A stretch of 64,000 bases of DNA from Diphasiastrum complanatum (GCA_029204225.1 CM055102.1:30539632-30603631); one strand, 5' to 3'; counted from the first letter of the stretch, positions 11,372 to 24,128 are shown. Program-made: numbers and translations. Notes: generated by a model from the sequence alone, not told the origin.

Positions 11372-12490
11372 AGATGGCTGTCCTTGGAGCTGCTCCTGGA
11401 AGTGCTCCACTAGTCAATCCAATTATTATTAGAAGAGCACCCCGATTGGATCTACCCAAATATAATGGATTAATAGATCTTGTTAGATTTCTTTAGATCT
11501 ATGCTGAATCCTATGAAGTCTATGGTGAGATTTATCCTCAAGATAACTTAAGCTGTTTCCTATGGCCTTAATAGGCGCAGCACAAGATTGGTACTATAAT
11601 CAGGATGAAACTGAGCGTACAGATTGGGAGGTTGTTAAGCGAGCCCTAATCACACGGTTCAAACCACGAAAGTTTATGGAAGACCCTTTTCTACTTTTAA
11701 GTAAAATAAAAATGGGAAAGCGGAAAATGGTTCGAGATTACATTGAACGGGTGAAACGTCTTAGAATGCGAACTTGAGCTGATTAACGAAAATGCCATGA
11801 TTATGTAGTTTTTGTCAGGTCTACCTAAACGGATCAGATGCGAGTTAAAACGCCATAATGAGTATGAACTCTTGCAAAATGCTATGGACGATGCAATTCG
11901 AGAGGAGGATGAAGATTCAGATGAGGAGCTAAATATCAGTATGTTGCCTTATACAGCATGGCAGACTACTATGACATCCACCACTATTGCATCAACGAAT
12001 GCCAATGCTACTGCAGAAATGATGCTCAATGAGTTCGAGAAACTTGGGAAGAATCAGCAGAAACAAATGGAAAAGTTGCAGTTGCAATTTGATGAGAAGA
12101 TCAAAGCATTGGAAAATTTCCACGGGGAAGCAAACAAGGAACCTAAAAAGCTTGCAAAAATTTTTCCTACCAGGGAAAATGTTTGGTGTTCTATTTGTAC
12201 AGGAAATCACACAGTGAACAAGTGTCCTCAATTGAAAAAACGAATGAAAATTAGTGTTTGCCATCTGTGTAATTCACCTGATCATGAGACTACTTTTTGC
12301 AACTTCAACCCTCGGATAATTCCACAACGGTATGCCCAGATGGGATATCGAGAACCACAATATGGAGGTAATCCAGCAGTAAGACCGCGACAATCTGCTC
12401 TTGGATACCCGAAACGTTTAGCTTTACCTGCTCCACCAAAGCACTCCGCTCCTCCAGCCAATTTGATGGAACCAGAATCTTACAGAAATG
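11372..12490 (+). pseudogene. Ty3/gypsy gag (Athila/Tat-like)
   Basis: Starts at ATG 11372 (MAVLGAAPGSAPLV). A TAG interrupts it at about 11494, and single-base frame changes follow near 11555 and 11775. The retrotransposon gag domain is visible (GAAQDWYYNQ, then WEVVKRALITRF). After a glutamine-rich coiled-coil-like stretch (12040-12110) come two Cys-His boxes, CSICTGNHTVNKCP (12187-12230) and CHLCNSPDHETTFC (12260-12300). A proline-rich tail follows. The last residues of the frame to 12516 come from a different repeat that joins at about 12490. No pol follows, so the element is truncated there. Gag would form the particle, but this copy is broken. Confidence 0.82.
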
Positions 12491-12680
12491 CTTGTTGTGT
12501 TGTCGATGTAGCATAGGGGTCCGTCGCTGGGAGCGACAACCTCGCCTTCACCTGCATAGCAAGAACAGAGAGGGAGAGGAGAGAGGGGAGAAAGAAAGTG
12601 GAGAGAGAGAGAGAGAGAATGCCTAGGTTGCGATAGGCCTTGGGGGCTTGACCGCCTACCCAAAGCTATTCTATCGCAAC

Positions 12681-12763
<83 letters not shown>

Positions 12764-13068
12764 AGAGAATTTTATTAAGAAGAGAATGAAAGATGATACA
12801 ATACAAAGGAAATGGCTCCCTCTTATAGATTTTAGAGGTGAGCCTCCTTCACTCTCATTGGCCACTTCATTGGGGCAATGATTTTAATCCAAGCCTTTAA
12901 AATAAACACAACTTAAATCTATTGGTGCTAAGAAAGCACAAGGGCACTCACATGATTCATGTGAGTTTTAAGTTGGATCCTTTTAGCTTTTTTATTTGCA
13001 ACTTGACTTAGGGCCTCTAATGTCATTTTAGATTTTTAACCCCCTAGTCTCTTATTCCTAGGAATTAC
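12490..13068. repeat. second copy of the GA/hairpin and dispersed repeat
   Basis: 12496-12560 repeats the hairpin unit of 6750-6815 (GTCGCTGGGAGCGAC core). 12620-12682 is a hairpin with a perfect GTTGCGATAG / CTATCGCAAC stem, followed by (GA)n at 12683-12759. 12760-13068 then matches 7400-7720 closely. It truncates the gypsy gag on its left side. Confidence 0.8.
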
Positions 13069-13354
13069 AACTTGCTACTTGTGCTGGGTTGGGCTCACAC
13101 ACGCAGGATGCCAGTGCCCTCGTACTTATTACTCTACTTACAATGTACTGTGGTGGGGCCTGGCCAACAATATTTCAAGTGGTGGGACTCACTTGTTCAT
13201 TATTGTGCAAGAAATATCCACAACAATAGCTTGAGGGAAGGTGCTCAGGCCTCCTCTTGTCTTCTTTCATTGGCTTTTATTGTGGCATGGCCAAATATGA
13301 AATCTGGAACGCCCATCCAAACTCCAGTCCCAAACAAGATTTAGGAGGCATTTT
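13069..13354. other. noncoding, origin unclear
   Basis: Unique-looking sequence between the dispersed repeat and LTR G. An open frame of 90 codons starts inside it without a known domain. Confidence 0.35.
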
Positions 13355-14203
13355 GTAAATCAAATTTTAAAGCATTTGTCAGAGTATTGCATTTTTCGCA
13401 TTTTCATCAACGTTCATTTCAGCGAAAGTTGATGTCGCGGCCTTCTCATGCTCATCCCATGCACTGTGCAATCAAATTTGACAACGACAGTAGCCACCCA
13501 CGATCTTCCACAGGCAACACATCCACTTTGTACTTTCTTCATCTGCACACTTGTAACATTATGTATATATATTGGATACCATCTGCGTATTCAGTGTGTG
13601 TGTAGAAAATATAACAAGTATCAGAAGCTTATCAGAGATAGACGAAGTAGATGCTTTCGTGCATCAATTCTTTGTATTGTCAGTAATAGGTTTATTCATT
13701 TTTACAGATTGGATTACCTTTGTGAAACACGCGGTTTCGTCCGCTATTGTCTTGTGCTCACCTGCATTATTCACTTGTATATTTCGCTATGCTTAATCTG
13801 ATTACAACTTTGTTTGTTCTGCGTTCAGATTTGTGTCAATATTGTTTTGTTTTTTTACATTATATCTGACTCTCTTATTGTTTAATCTGGTAGTCTGTTC
13901 TTTGCGAATTAATATCAGTCTAGCTGTTTGCGACTAATATTTAGTCTTGTCTTTCGCAACTAATTCTCGATTGACAATCAGTCTAGCTGTTCACGACAAA
14001 TTATCATTCTGATGTCTTCATGCTTAATGTTTGGCTACGTAATCCAATCAAACGTGATTTCTATCACTAATGTTCTGTTGAGTCTGATAGGCGTCGTCAT
14101 ACTTAAAAAAAGAGTGAGATAGCTCATTCCGCAGCGCACGAACACTTTATGTTCGAGTTTGAGCTATTTTCGTTTCTCAGACACACCCCTCTTTTCTCCA
14201 ACA
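13355..14203 (+). repeat. 5' LTR of copia element G, left end missing
   Basis: Ends CTCCAACA at 14203, directly before a Met primer site. About 13355-13890 is closely similar to 39080-39602: the TGATGTCGCGGCCTTCTCATGC, TATATATTG and CACGCGGTTTCGTCCGC blocks are shared. The second copy extends further left (to 38807), so this one lacks its 5' part. A TATA-like ATGTATATATATTGG lies at 13561-13575. Confidence 0.8.
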
Positions 14204-14215
14204 TGGTATCAGAGC
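14204..14215 (+). other. primer binding site of element G
   Basis: TGGTATCAGAGC immediately follows the CA end of the LTR at 14203. Confidence 0.92.
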
Positions 14216-14359
14216 TATTTTCCATAGCCTAATAAGCTTCCACAGTAACAAGACTCTACTAGCCGATACAGTAATTGTCTTCTTGTTCTGTAATTAAGCA
14301 CCAGATTTTTATACTTAAGTCACTGATAGTTATTCTTATCACCTAGACTAATCTTCCAC

Positions 14360-15200
14360 ATGGATTTCCAAGGGAAAGCTAGTCCTATCATGGACAAGCT
14401 TGATGGAGCCAATTACCATATGTGAAAATTTAAGATGAAAACAGTGCTAATGGCTAAAGAATTGTATGACGTTGTTACAGGTGAAAAAGGAAAACTCAAA
14501 ACAGACGACACAGCAATCGCCAGATGAAATCTGAAAGATGGAAAGGCTTTCGCGCTGATCATCCTCAACATTTCGGATACTCAAATCGACCATGTATTCA
14601 AAGTCCAAACATCCAAAGAAGTCTGGGACATCTTGATCACACTATACGAAGTGCAAGATATAGCTTCCAAGCTACATCTCAGGAAAAAATTTTACTTCCT
14701 CAAGATGGCGAATGGTGATTCCTTGTAGAATCACATCAACCAATTCAAGAACCTGCTTTAGCAAATGGCCGCTGTCGGATCTGTCATAGATGATCAAGAC
14801 GTAGTGATGCAACTGCTTATAAGTTTGCCAAGCTCATACGACAGCTGGGTGATGATCATCACGACACATCTAGAGTTGACTCTTTCGAGAGTCATTAGAA
14901 TGTTGTTGCAGAAAGACACGCGGAGGAATGAAGTCTCAAGTTCCTCAGCTGATTCTCACGTCTTGTACACCAACAAGAGCACGACTAAGCAAAAGAAGAA
15001 GAAAGATCCGAAACAATCAAAGCAAGACCAGAAACTAGCACAACACAAAGAACAGTCGAATTTGTAGACAAAGAAGAAGCTGTTCTGTAGATACTGCAAA
15101 CGAAACAACCACGAAATTCAAGACTGTCGGATACTACAAGCTAAGAAGCGTGTTATTCCTTATTGTATACAGTGTAACCTTGTGTTGGAAGACCGTCTTT
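14360..15200 (+). pseudogene. copia gag of element G
   Basis: Starts at ATG 14360 (MDFQGKASPIMDKLDGANYH). The copia gag signature continues through LYDVVTGEKGK and VWDILITLYE to a Lys-rich tail and a zinc knuckle CRYCKRNNHEIQDC (about 15090-15130). The frame is maintained but carries stops at roughly 14424, 14525, 14726, 14759 and 15065. The first stands where related gags have Trp. After about 15200 no protease or integrase is seen, so the element is 3'-truncated. It belongs to a family distinct from A-E. Confidence 0.82.
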
Positions 15201-15394
15201 TGTTCAAGATAAAAAAGAAGAGGATAATTTTGATTTTGAAGGTAGTCTATTATGTCCGGATATAATGAATCTTCGGTAGATAATAACATAATATTCTCGT
15301 CAGAAAATTTATCACTTAAATTCTCAGTAATGGATCATGTGTTTAAGCGTGTTGGGGTTATTCCCGACATATTGTGAATAAATAATATTGGTCA
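15201..15394. other. noncoding junction region
   Basis: Sequence between the truncated gag of G and a reverse copy of the dispersed repeat. No feature is seen. Confidence 0.35.
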
Positions 15395-15612
15395 ATAAAA
15401 CGTGTTGCAAGGGCATGGCCTCCTGCGCATATAAGCCCATGGCCCAATGAGCATGCAAATTGAGTTGTAAATAAAATAATAGACTTGGGCCCCTTTGTAA
15501 TTAAAATAAAACTTGAGGCCCAAAGTCAATTTTAAACTTAGAGTTTACTCTTTAGAGTTGGGTCCAATTTTGGACTCACATGAATCTTGTGAATTTCAAT
15601 GTACTTTTTGTG
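15395..15612 (-). repeat. diverged reverse copy of the dispersed repeat
   Basis: Reverse complement shares GACTTTGGGCCTCAAG, CATGTGAGT.CAA.TTGG and GCTCATTGGG blocks with 7600-7755, in the same order. It is much more diverged than the copy at 12760-13068. Confidence 0.6.
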
Positions 15613-16245
15613 ATGATGAAGCATCCTATGAGGACATCACACTTATAAAAAGCTTATAGGCTCCTTGATTTATTTGAATATAACTAGACCTGATCTTAGT
15701 TATAGTGTACGATAGTTAAACCAATGTATACAAAGTCCACTTGTTTCTCAATGGAAAATGACCAAAAGAGTTCATCTTGGCCACTAGAGATTTTGGCATA
15801 GCTTATCAAGGGACTAACATTGGCTTAAGAGCTTTCTCGGATTCAGATTTTATAGGTGACAAAGTGGATAGAAAATCCATTAGTTCATTTGCAACATTTT
15901 TTTGTGATGGAGTGGTGTCTTGGCTTTCCAAAAAACAAGATACTATTTAACTTTCTTCAACTAAATATGAGTATAAGGTCTTGACTTCTACAAAAAAAGA
16001 GTATTGTGGCTCAAGAGGCTATTGGTGGAGCTTCATGTCATGGAGGCCGAGGAGGTACCATCGATCTTTTGTAACCAATTAGCCCAACAACTTGCAACAA
16101 ATCCCACATTCCATGCTAGGAGCAAGCATATTAAGATTGCTCATCACTTTGTGAGGGAGAAGGTGCAAGCAAAAGAAATCAAGCTTCAACATGTGCCATC
16201 TTCATAATGCAACTGATATTCTTAACTAAATCTTTGTAAAAAGAT
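15613..16245 (+). pseudogene. copia RNase H fragment
   Basis: Degenerate C-terminal part of copia pol. Recognisable pieces are LIGSLIYLNITRPDLSYSV (15640-15700), a DSDF..DKVDRKSIS segment near 15845-15885, SWLSKKQDT (15920-15950), and HARSKHIKIAHHFVREKVQ (about 16110-16165). Frameshifts and stops interrupt it throughout. RNase H would degrade the RNA template during reverse transcription, but this copy cannot. Confidence 0.8.
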
Positions 16246-17227
16246 TCATTTATTAAGTTAATATTAGCTCTTGGAGTTGTAGATAGATGTACCATAGTTT
16301 TATCAAACTAATTTTGAGTGTAAAAATTGACAAATATTAGCTTGATAAGCATATAGATTATTGTACATATTGTAATTCACATGTGTGAGAGCATGTTCCC
16401 ATGTGTGAAGAATAGATCCAGGTTAAGACCCCAATCATGAGAGTTAGATAGCAATTTTGGTCAAGATTCCTAAAATCTAGAACCTACCTCCACAAATCTA
16501 GGAAAGTTGGTCTTGATCTAACTACCATAGATCGTATACCTAATGGTTAGGTAAAATAGACATGAGTAGGTAAACCTTAATCTCGAGTTTTCTCTCTATT
16601 TGTGTTGTGATTTTTTGATGTGGATGCAATCCAAACTTAGTGTAATTAATTCTTTGATATCAAGAGGTAAACCTTAATCTCGAGTTTTCTCTCTATTTGT
16701 GTTGTGATTTTTTGATGTGGATGCAATCCAAACTTAGTGTAATCAATTCTTTGATATCAGGCCGTACTACAAACTATACTTCACATGTGTGGTATTTTCT
16801 GATTTTTTTTTTCTTGTTCTGAGGACAGAACCAATTCAGGGAGAAAAGCATTAGAGGAGTTCTAAATCCAAAAAAGATCCCTTGTAAAGATTCTTTTTAT
16901 ATTTTTTCTCAATTTTTTCTTACAAATGGACCAATCAAAACACTCAAATTTGAAATCTACGTAACGTAACTTTTTGAGTCCACATTTTGATTCTACACTA
17001 AAAATGGCATAACTTTTTAGTGGTAAGTTTGAATTTAGCGGAGTTTGGTGCAGTGGAAAGCGCTCAACAAGGGCTTTCCAATGATATGTTAGATGAATAC
17101 TTCTGAGCTATGATTAAAAATTTATGGCAAGTCAAATGTACTAGTGTTATAATATTTTAATAATATAAACTACATCTTGCATGAATTTTTGAAGGGTCTT
17201 TTTGGAGCTCAAAACTCCTCTAATGAA
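16246..17227. other. noncoding, probable LTR-derived sequence
   Basis: Lies 3' of an RNase H fragment, where the LTR would be. It contains decayed palindromes CACATGTGTG near 16379 and 16785 and the tandem duplication listed separately. No gene is seen. Confidence 0.45.
16569..16758. repeat. tandem duplication, period 97 bp
   Basis: GGTAAACCTTAATCTCGAG through TTCTTTGATATC is present at 16569-16662 and again at 16666-16758 with about one substitution, so the duplication is recent. Confidence 0.92.
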
Positions 17228-17480
17228 TGTTGTGTCCATGTCCTATATAAAATAAGATTCAATATAATTCTAGACTTGGATACACGATACTCTTGTACTT
17301 GAGTTTATTGGTTATGCCTCGTTATTCTGAACTAGGCCAAAAATATAATTAATAATCTTGTGAGGACAGTCACACATATTGTGATGTGTGTGTGAAAAGT
17401 ACAGTACTAAGGACCATAAATGGATCTTTGAATGATCCACAAGGTGATTGTATGCTTGTCAAACAATCTATCAAAAACTA
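17228..17480 (+). repeat. gypsy LTR fragment, family F
   Basis: Shares with 38055-38230 and with the reverse of 49090-49309 the succession TGTCCATG, AATATAATTCTAGACTTGG, GGTTATGCC and TCTTGTGAGGAC. No primer site follows, so it is a fragment or solo LTR. Confidence 0.6.
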
Positions 17481-18344
17481 GCCATCAGAAAACAAGATCT
17501 AGTTTAGCAGCTTGATAGGAAACAAATAGAGACAATCAAAGCATTGATCAATTAGTATAATCCAACTCCACACGTGTGGAAATAAGGCTGTAGTACGGCT
17601 TGTAGACAGTGTTTTACAAAGTGTCAAATCTGGGTTTCATTGGAAATCAAGAGTAATCACCATACAATGAGAGGAAACTCGAGTTTCTCCTTGAGGCTCC
17701 AAAAAGTTTCTATCTTCTCACTATGGATAATGGGAATACATAGTAAAACACACTTCCTTTGCTAAGTTAGGTGAAAATCCAACATGTAATAAGGAAGTAG
17801 ACTCCACTTTCTTGCCCTAATGTGAAAATCCTAGCCTAGATCCAAGAGTCATGCTTGGTAGGTGTATGGTAGGTACAAATCTCATCATAAATCATGGTCT
17901 AGATCCTACAAAGTAGGAATCACTACCAAATGGACACAACCACTCCTCTTGACTCGTGGTAACCTACTTTAGGTGTGTATGTACAGGCCATTCAAGTAAC
18001 CAACAAACAATGTTGACAAAATGTACAATATTCTACATGGCTAGATTTGCCAATGTAGGCAATTTTCCACAGTGTGGAGCTATTTCATGGGTTAGGATGG
18101 CTATTGGCATGGTTTAGAAGCTTGGAAATTATGCAAGTGAGCACTTCAACTAGGAAAAAGAGAGAAAAAGAGAGTAATAAGCAAGGAATTTTACTTTGGA
18201 TGAGGCTGATGAGACTTCACTTATGATGTCTTCAAGTTGTGTATGTCTTTAAATGTATATCTGGATCCATTGTGCATATATAGTAGTGTTAGTATTTATA
18301 GGACCAGTCACAAGGAGTTCTTTTTTCCCCTATCTTACTTTGAT
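17481..18344. other. noncoding, no gene seen
   Basis: AT-rich sequence containing one exact CACACGTGTG palindrome at 17569-17578. It is probably old LTR or leader material. Confidence 0.4.
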
Positions 18345-18560
18345 TGTTGTGTCCATGTCCAGTTCAAAGGATTCGAAATAATCCTTGACGTGGACATTCG
18401 ATACTCCATTGTACGAGTTTACTAATTGTGCCTTGCCATTTTAGACTAGGCCAAAAAATGTACTAAATAGTTTTGTGGGAGCTCAAGCATATCCATTAGG
18501 ACATGTGAAGTTTGTGCATAGTATTTGACAACTTTTTATACACGTAAAGGAGATCAAAAA
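18345..18560 (+). repeat. gypsy LTR fragment, family F, second copy
   Basis: GTTGTGTCCATGTCCAG, AATCCTTGACGTGGA, GGCCAAAAAATGTA and TTTTGTGGGAGCTCA match the fragment at 17228 and the LTR at 38055 in order. It is diverged and without a primer site. Confidence 0.55.
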
Positions 18561-18691
18561 CGACACTTTTTTTATAGCATCTCCTCTTTTTTTTCTTGGT
18601 GGTGAAATTGACCTCCAAGTAAGTGGCTTATTTGATTCTTGGTTGTTTTTAGCCTAATGATCAGTATTATGGACTTTCTCCATAGACATAA

Positions 18692-19251
18692 CTACAATCG
18701 TTCAATTTGCTTTTGAGTTGATGAAGGTCCATAATTATCACCATCCAAAGTAGAATTCTTTTCATCAACATAAAAAATGTTAGATCCATCCACACTACCA
18801 TCAATCATGCTTGAAGATACTTTTGGAATGTTCCCCTTATCAAAGATGACATGTCTACCAGCAATCACTTTGTTAGTAGAAGGAATGTAAACCTTGTAGG
18901 CTTTACTCACCTCACTATATCCAACAAAAATACCTCTTTTTGAAGATGGATCCTCCTTGGTCCTATCATCAAGAGTAATGTTGACATAGCATGTGCATCC
19001 AAAGGATCTTAGAAAGTTGACACTCGGCCTCCTCTTGAATAGCATCTCAAAAGGTGTCCTTCCATCCAAAATAGCACTCGGCCACCTATTGCACAAGAAA
19101 TTGGCACACAACAAATCTTGATCCCAAAATGATTTTTCAAGATTAGCACTTAACCTCATAGCTTTAGCACTTTCACGTAAAGTCCTATTCTTCCTTTCAG
19201 CCACTCCATTTTGCTGTGGGGTCCTTGATGTTGTATACTCCCTCTTGATCA
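18692..19251 (-). pseudogene. copia integrase C-terminal part of element E (outermost of the nest)
   Basis: Read leftwards from 19251: REYTTSRTPQQNGVAERKNR with the catalytic Glu of the D-D-E triad, then FEMLFKRRPSVNFLRSFGC, GIFVGYSEVSKAYKV and a Ser/Asp-rich linker ending near 18692. The rest of pol (reverse transcriptase, RNase H) is missing to the left. The frame stops abruptly at 19251 because element D is inserted there, and the integrase N-terminal half resumes at 35743. It is very similar to the integrase of element A. Confidence 0.88.
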
Positions 19252-20042
19252 TGACAAAATTTTCAGAATTCACACGTGTGGGGAATGTCCACAAGAGTGA
19301 CTGATCTTAATTAAGCTTTGTGATGGCACTATAACCTGATTCTAGATTGATCAACAACATCTAGTTCAGAAGAAATGGCTAATCCACAATCTAGCATGCT
19401 AATCAATAGAATATAATAGCAATGATCAAAGAATGAAAAAATACAAAATTTCAATGTATGAGCATTAGCCTCAACACGAGTTAGAGAGAGAGAGAGAGAG
19501 AGAGAGCTAGAGAGATAACAAGCCATATTTGTTTAGATCCAAAATAACATGAGATAGCTACAAAATTTTGGTTCTTCATCGTAGATTGTGTGGAGAGCTA
19601 CACATATTTATGGAGATTGAGGTAGCTCAAGGTAAAACCATATCTATCCATTCCAAAATGACATCTAGAGTCTATGTGACATTTGTCACTTGTCATGCAT
19701 GAAATTCTACCACCTTTTTACAAGTGTACTAGTTCTAACTAGAAATGTCCAAATCATCATGCATGTGTCCAATAAACTTTGTGCATGCCTTGCATATCAC
19801 TATGGATCACTTACAATTAATGCATGTGAGTTGCCACGAGTTTCTACAAGCATAATCATGCTAATTCTATGTCTACAAACTATATGCAAGTTGCATTTAT
19901 CAAACTAGACAATACATAACCATGTAGCTCGAGTTCTATGTAGGCCAAACTTGACATTTTGCATTAATGAGCTACATACTTGCATGTTACAACATTTGTA
20001 GCAAGCCAAGAAATCAATATGGACTGTTTTTCAATTTTAACA
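19252..20042 (-). repeat. 3' LTR of element D
   Basis: Plus-strand ends TGACAAAATTTTC and CAATTTTAACA. It matches 34903-35742 with about twenty visible substitutions, plus a length difference almost wholly due to the GA tract (24 bp here, 19483-19506). It contains CACACGTGTG at 19271-19280. The adjacent CTCCTCCTAAAAA (20042-20054) is the complement of the polypurine tract. Confidence 0.9.
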
Positions 20043-22872
20043 CTCCTCCTAAAAATGATCTATATTGACTTGAACATGGATCTTGGTATAACTCCAAGGT
20101 TGGCTCTATGCTTGTTGAAGGAACTTTTGCTCAAAGGTTTGGTGAGCATATCTGCAATTGAAGATGATGTGTCGATGTGTTCCAATTTGATTTCACCTCC
20201 AATGAGCTTCTCTCTCACGAAGTGATGTGCAACTTTGATATGTTTGCTCCTTGCATGGAATATTGGGTAGTTGGCAAGGGCTTGAGCTGAAATGTTGTCA
20301 CACATAATCATAGGTATATTTTCTTCCATGATTATCTTTAGCTCCACTAGTAACCTCTTGATCCAAAGCACTTCCTTTGTTGTTGTAGTGAGCGACTTGT
20401 ACTCAGCTTCACATGATGAGAGTGATACAATATCTTGCTTTTTGGAAAGCCAAGATATCAAGTTTCCTCCAAGATATATGACATAAGCACTTGTAGATTT
20501 CCGATATGCTCTTTCACTTGCAAAATCCGAGTCAGAATAACCAATAATAGGAAGATCTTCACTTTTATATAATAAACCAAAATCAAAAGTTGAAGATATA
20601 TATCTAAGCACTCTCTTGGCCTTTTTCCAATGATAAATTGAAGGATTTTACATAGCCTGGCTCAACTTATGAACACTAAAGCTTATGTCAAGTCTAGTTA
20701 TTGTGAGCCAAATTAAGAAGCCTATAAGACTTCTAAAAAGTGTGATGTCCTCGAATGATCTTTCATCACCTTTGTTAGAGTTCTTTACATTTTGCTCCAT
20801 AGGTGTTTCTATACTCTTACAATTCAATATATTGAACCTTTTTAACATTTAAAGAGCATACTTAGATTAACATATGAAAACTTTATCTTTAAGAAAGTCA
20901 ATCTCTAATCCTAGAATATAGTGTATTTTTCCAAGATCTTGCATCTTGGACTCTTTTCCAAGTGCAATCTTGGTTTCCTCAACTAACTTGATACAACTTC
21001 CTGTCAGAATGATATCATCAACATAAATAAGAAGGATGACAATATCTTTATCAAAAAACTTGACATATAAGGAAGGATCATAGCTACTAAGATTAAATCC
21101 TAGTGACTCAAGAAAGGTGTCAAGTCGAGAATATCATGAACTTGGGGCTTGTTTTAATCCATATAAACTTTTGAAGAGCAAGCAAACTTTTCCCTCATCA
21201 TGGATGAACCCAATAGGTTGATTCATATAGATCTCTTCTTCTAGATAGCCATTTAGAAATGCATTAGAAACATCTAGTTGAAGAATTTGTCAATTGAAAA
21301 AACAAGCAAGAGAAATTATGATTCTAATTGACACCATCTTTGCAACTGGGGCAAAGGTCTCCTCATAATCAAGTCCATATACTTGAGCAAAGCCTTTAGC
21401 ACAAAGCCTAGTGTTTTACTTGTTGATTGTGCCATCTTGATTATACTTGACTCAAAAAACCCATTTGCAACCAATGGTATGCTTGTTGGATGGAAGATCC
21501 ACAAGTTCCCATGTATTATTGGCCATCAAAGCATCATATTCTTCCTTCATGGCAAGGTACCATTCCTTTGAGTTGATAGCATCATATACATCCTTCAGCT
21601 CCTCATGAGAAATAAAATAGGCACAATTAGTGGAGTTGATTTCCACTTGCTTCCCTCTATCTTCATAGGTAGGCCTTCTAGGCTCGGATCTTTCTCTTTG
21701 AGATCTTCCTCAAATCTCGGCCTCATCTGTCCATGATGATCTTCAAGGGTGATGATTGGAGTATCTTTATGAGAATCTTTGAACTCGGCCTTCTCAAGAA
21801 TGTATTTTTGATCTTCATGGAATTTCACATCTCTACTCTCAATTGTAGTTGAGGTAGAGGGAACATAGATCCCGTAAGCTTTCTTGTTGGATGCATATCC
21901 AACCATGATCCCTTTAACAGAATTAGAATCATCTCTTTTCCTTGTTTCCAAGGGCATATTAACAAATCAAGTACAACCAAAAACTCTAAGGTGATCTACC
22001 TTAGGTTTTTTCTGAAACAAGACTTCAAAAGGTGATTTTTTAGCAAGAGCATTGTGAGGTAATCTATTGCACAAATAGTTTGCACAATTTATAGCTTCAC
22101 CCCAATATTCAATAGGCAAAGAAACTGCTACTCGAATTGCTTTAGCACATTCACATAAAAATTTGTTTTTCCTCTCAGCTACTCCATTTTGAGATGGAGA
22201 ATAGGCACAAGAAAATTCTCTTTTTATTCTTTCACCTTCACAATAATTATGAAACTTGTTGGGGATATATTTACCTCCTCCATCACATCTTAAAGCTTTA
22301 AATTTGCAAGAAAACTGTTTTTCTACATAAGCTTTGAAGATAAGGAAGTGATCAAAAACCATAGCCTTTGAAGAAAGTAGATACAACCAAGTGTATCTAG
22401 TAAAGTCATCAATAAATGTGACAAAACATGTTGCACCACCAATACTTTTAGAAGAGGAAAAATGTACATCTGCATGTATGAGTTCCAATGGATAAGTAGT
22501 CTTTATAAAAGACTTCTGATATGGCTTTCTGTGTGACTTTGCAATGGCACAAGCCTCACAAGACTTGAAATCTTTAGAAAGAGATTTTGGAAGACCAATA
22601 GCCTTCTCCTTCTTAACCATAGAAGACATAGATGTAAAGTTAGGATGTCCCAACCTTCTATGCCACAGCTCCTCCTTAGATAACAAAACAACTTCACAAA
22701 GGTTTGCATTCTCATAAGAATTCAACTTAAAAATTCCACCACATCTAGTTCCATCAGCAAGGATCTCATCTTTTTTCTTGATAAAACAAGTATTGGAGTT
22801 GAAATTTACATCACAACCATTATCAAGCAACTTTTCCACACTAATTAAGTTCTTTGTAAGTTTTGGAATGAA
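20043..22872 (-). pseudogene. copia pol of element D
   Basis: Read leftwards from 22872: end of protease region (FIPKLTKNLISV), pre-integrase LWHRRLGHPNFTSM (about 22660), then integrase with HADVHFSSSK, FIDDFTRYTWLYLL and the D35E pair (CDGGGKY ... NGVAERKN). Next come IPLETRKRDDSNSVKG (21920) and reverse transcriptase with EWYLAMKEEYDALMANNTWE (21560), [15 protein letters not shown] (21250) and YVDDIIL (21020). RNase H follows, with YSDSDFASERAYRKS and SKHIKVAHHFVREK, ending at 20060. A stop after GCT at 21967, a shift near 21640 and several stops in 20650-21450 break it. Gag is absent. Confidence 0.9.
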
Positions 22873-22877
22873 AAGAA
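22873..22877. other. target-site duplication of element A, left copy (AAGAA)
   Basis: AAGAA precedes the LTR start at 22878 and recurs immediately after the other LTR end at 34339-34343, so the two LTRs belong to one insertion. Confidence 0.9.
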
Positions 22878-23528
22878 TGTGAAAGATTCAACTAGTTTCA
22901 TCACATTTTGCAATATTTTCATAATTGGCATATTGAGGCCAAAACTTGTTTTAGACTTAGAGGTTGACTTTTCAAAGTTCATTAGTCTAAATTTCATTTG
23001 AATAGACACTTTTTTGAAAGTGTGGGAAAAATAGAATGCGAGTTTGAGTAGATTCAATTTGAATAAGTTGGGTACATTGAATCTAGACCCAAAATTGGTA
23101 GGGTTAGCATTTTGGTGAGAAAGCCAAGTGGCCAAATAGGGTTTGGACCTGCTATAAAAGGATCTAACTCGTGGAGAGAGTCATCTTTTCTCTTCTCTAT
23201 CTCATTTCATGCTTATACATGGTTCTCTTGGGTTCTACTATCCATTGGTGCACTATCTTGGTGATTGCTTGCAATTCTATGTGTAGAATGATCTATATTT
23301 GTTATTTTTGGATCCATGCATGTGAAATACAGTAGCTTGCTGGTTTTGTACGGAAATCAATAGTACATAATCATTTCATTCAAGTTTGATCAAGTTTTAT
23401 TAGTGTTTGCATCTCAAATTGTGTGTAGATGCTGATTTTTCTACATTGGTGAAATTGGTAGTGTATTTCTCTTTCTAACCAAAGATCATTCAAGTAGATT
23501 GGATCTTAAGGATCTGAAATCTTTCACA
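22878..23528 (+). repeat. 5' LTR of element A
   Basis: TGTGAAAGATTC to AATCTTTCACA, with perfect 10-11 bp inverted ends. By eye about seventeen differences from the right copy over 650 bp. A TATA-like GCTATAAAAGG is at 23151-23161. The palindrome seen in the right LTR (34125) has decayed here to CATGCATGTG (23318-23327). Confidence 0.93.
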
Positions 23529-23540
23529 TGGTATCAGAGC
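23529..23540 (+). other. primer binding site of element A
   Basis: TGGTATCAGAGC directly follows the LTR. The leader runs from here to the gag ATG at 24129 without other features. Confidence 0.93.
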
Positions 23541-24128
23541 TTGTGTTTCAGGTTATGAAGGAGAAAATCAGATCTATCAATGATTTGGTGAAGATATCAA
23601 GTCTAGGGCATGCTAGAGAGGATTCTACACCAAAATCGGATTTTTGGCTTTTGTAGATTGGATCTTTTGTAGATCAAAATACTAAATAGGTCAATATACT
23701 TGTTCAATTCCGTTTTTTGAATTCACATGCTGGATTTGGCCAATTTTTGGATCATTGGTTCAGTCTAAGTGGTGGCTTATAGATTGCATATCAAATTCTC
23801 AGCATTTGCATGTAGATTTGGAATAGTCAATTTTTTGTGATTTTGTCAAAACTCTAATTTTGATTGGATCTCTAGATAGTGAGGTTGCTGGACTTCATTT
23901 GAGTGTGTTTCAATCTTAGGAAGTGGCAAAAGTCATTATATTGAGGATAGATCATAGGTTGATCAAGATTCCATGATTCTATGTGTTGATTTGCTTGGAT
24001 AAGTGCTAGAAGAGAATTTGTGAGATAATTTCAAATCTTGGTGATTTCTTTTGAAAGCATTTATTGTTGTTCAAAGGAGTGCTTTGTGCATTGAAACAGG
24101 TTGAAAGAGAAGATCAGGTCATTACTAC

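Noticed and set aside
13072-13801. Overlapping open frames of 72-117 codons
   Set aside because: They fall mostly inside LTR G, which recurs at 38807-39602 without conserved frames.
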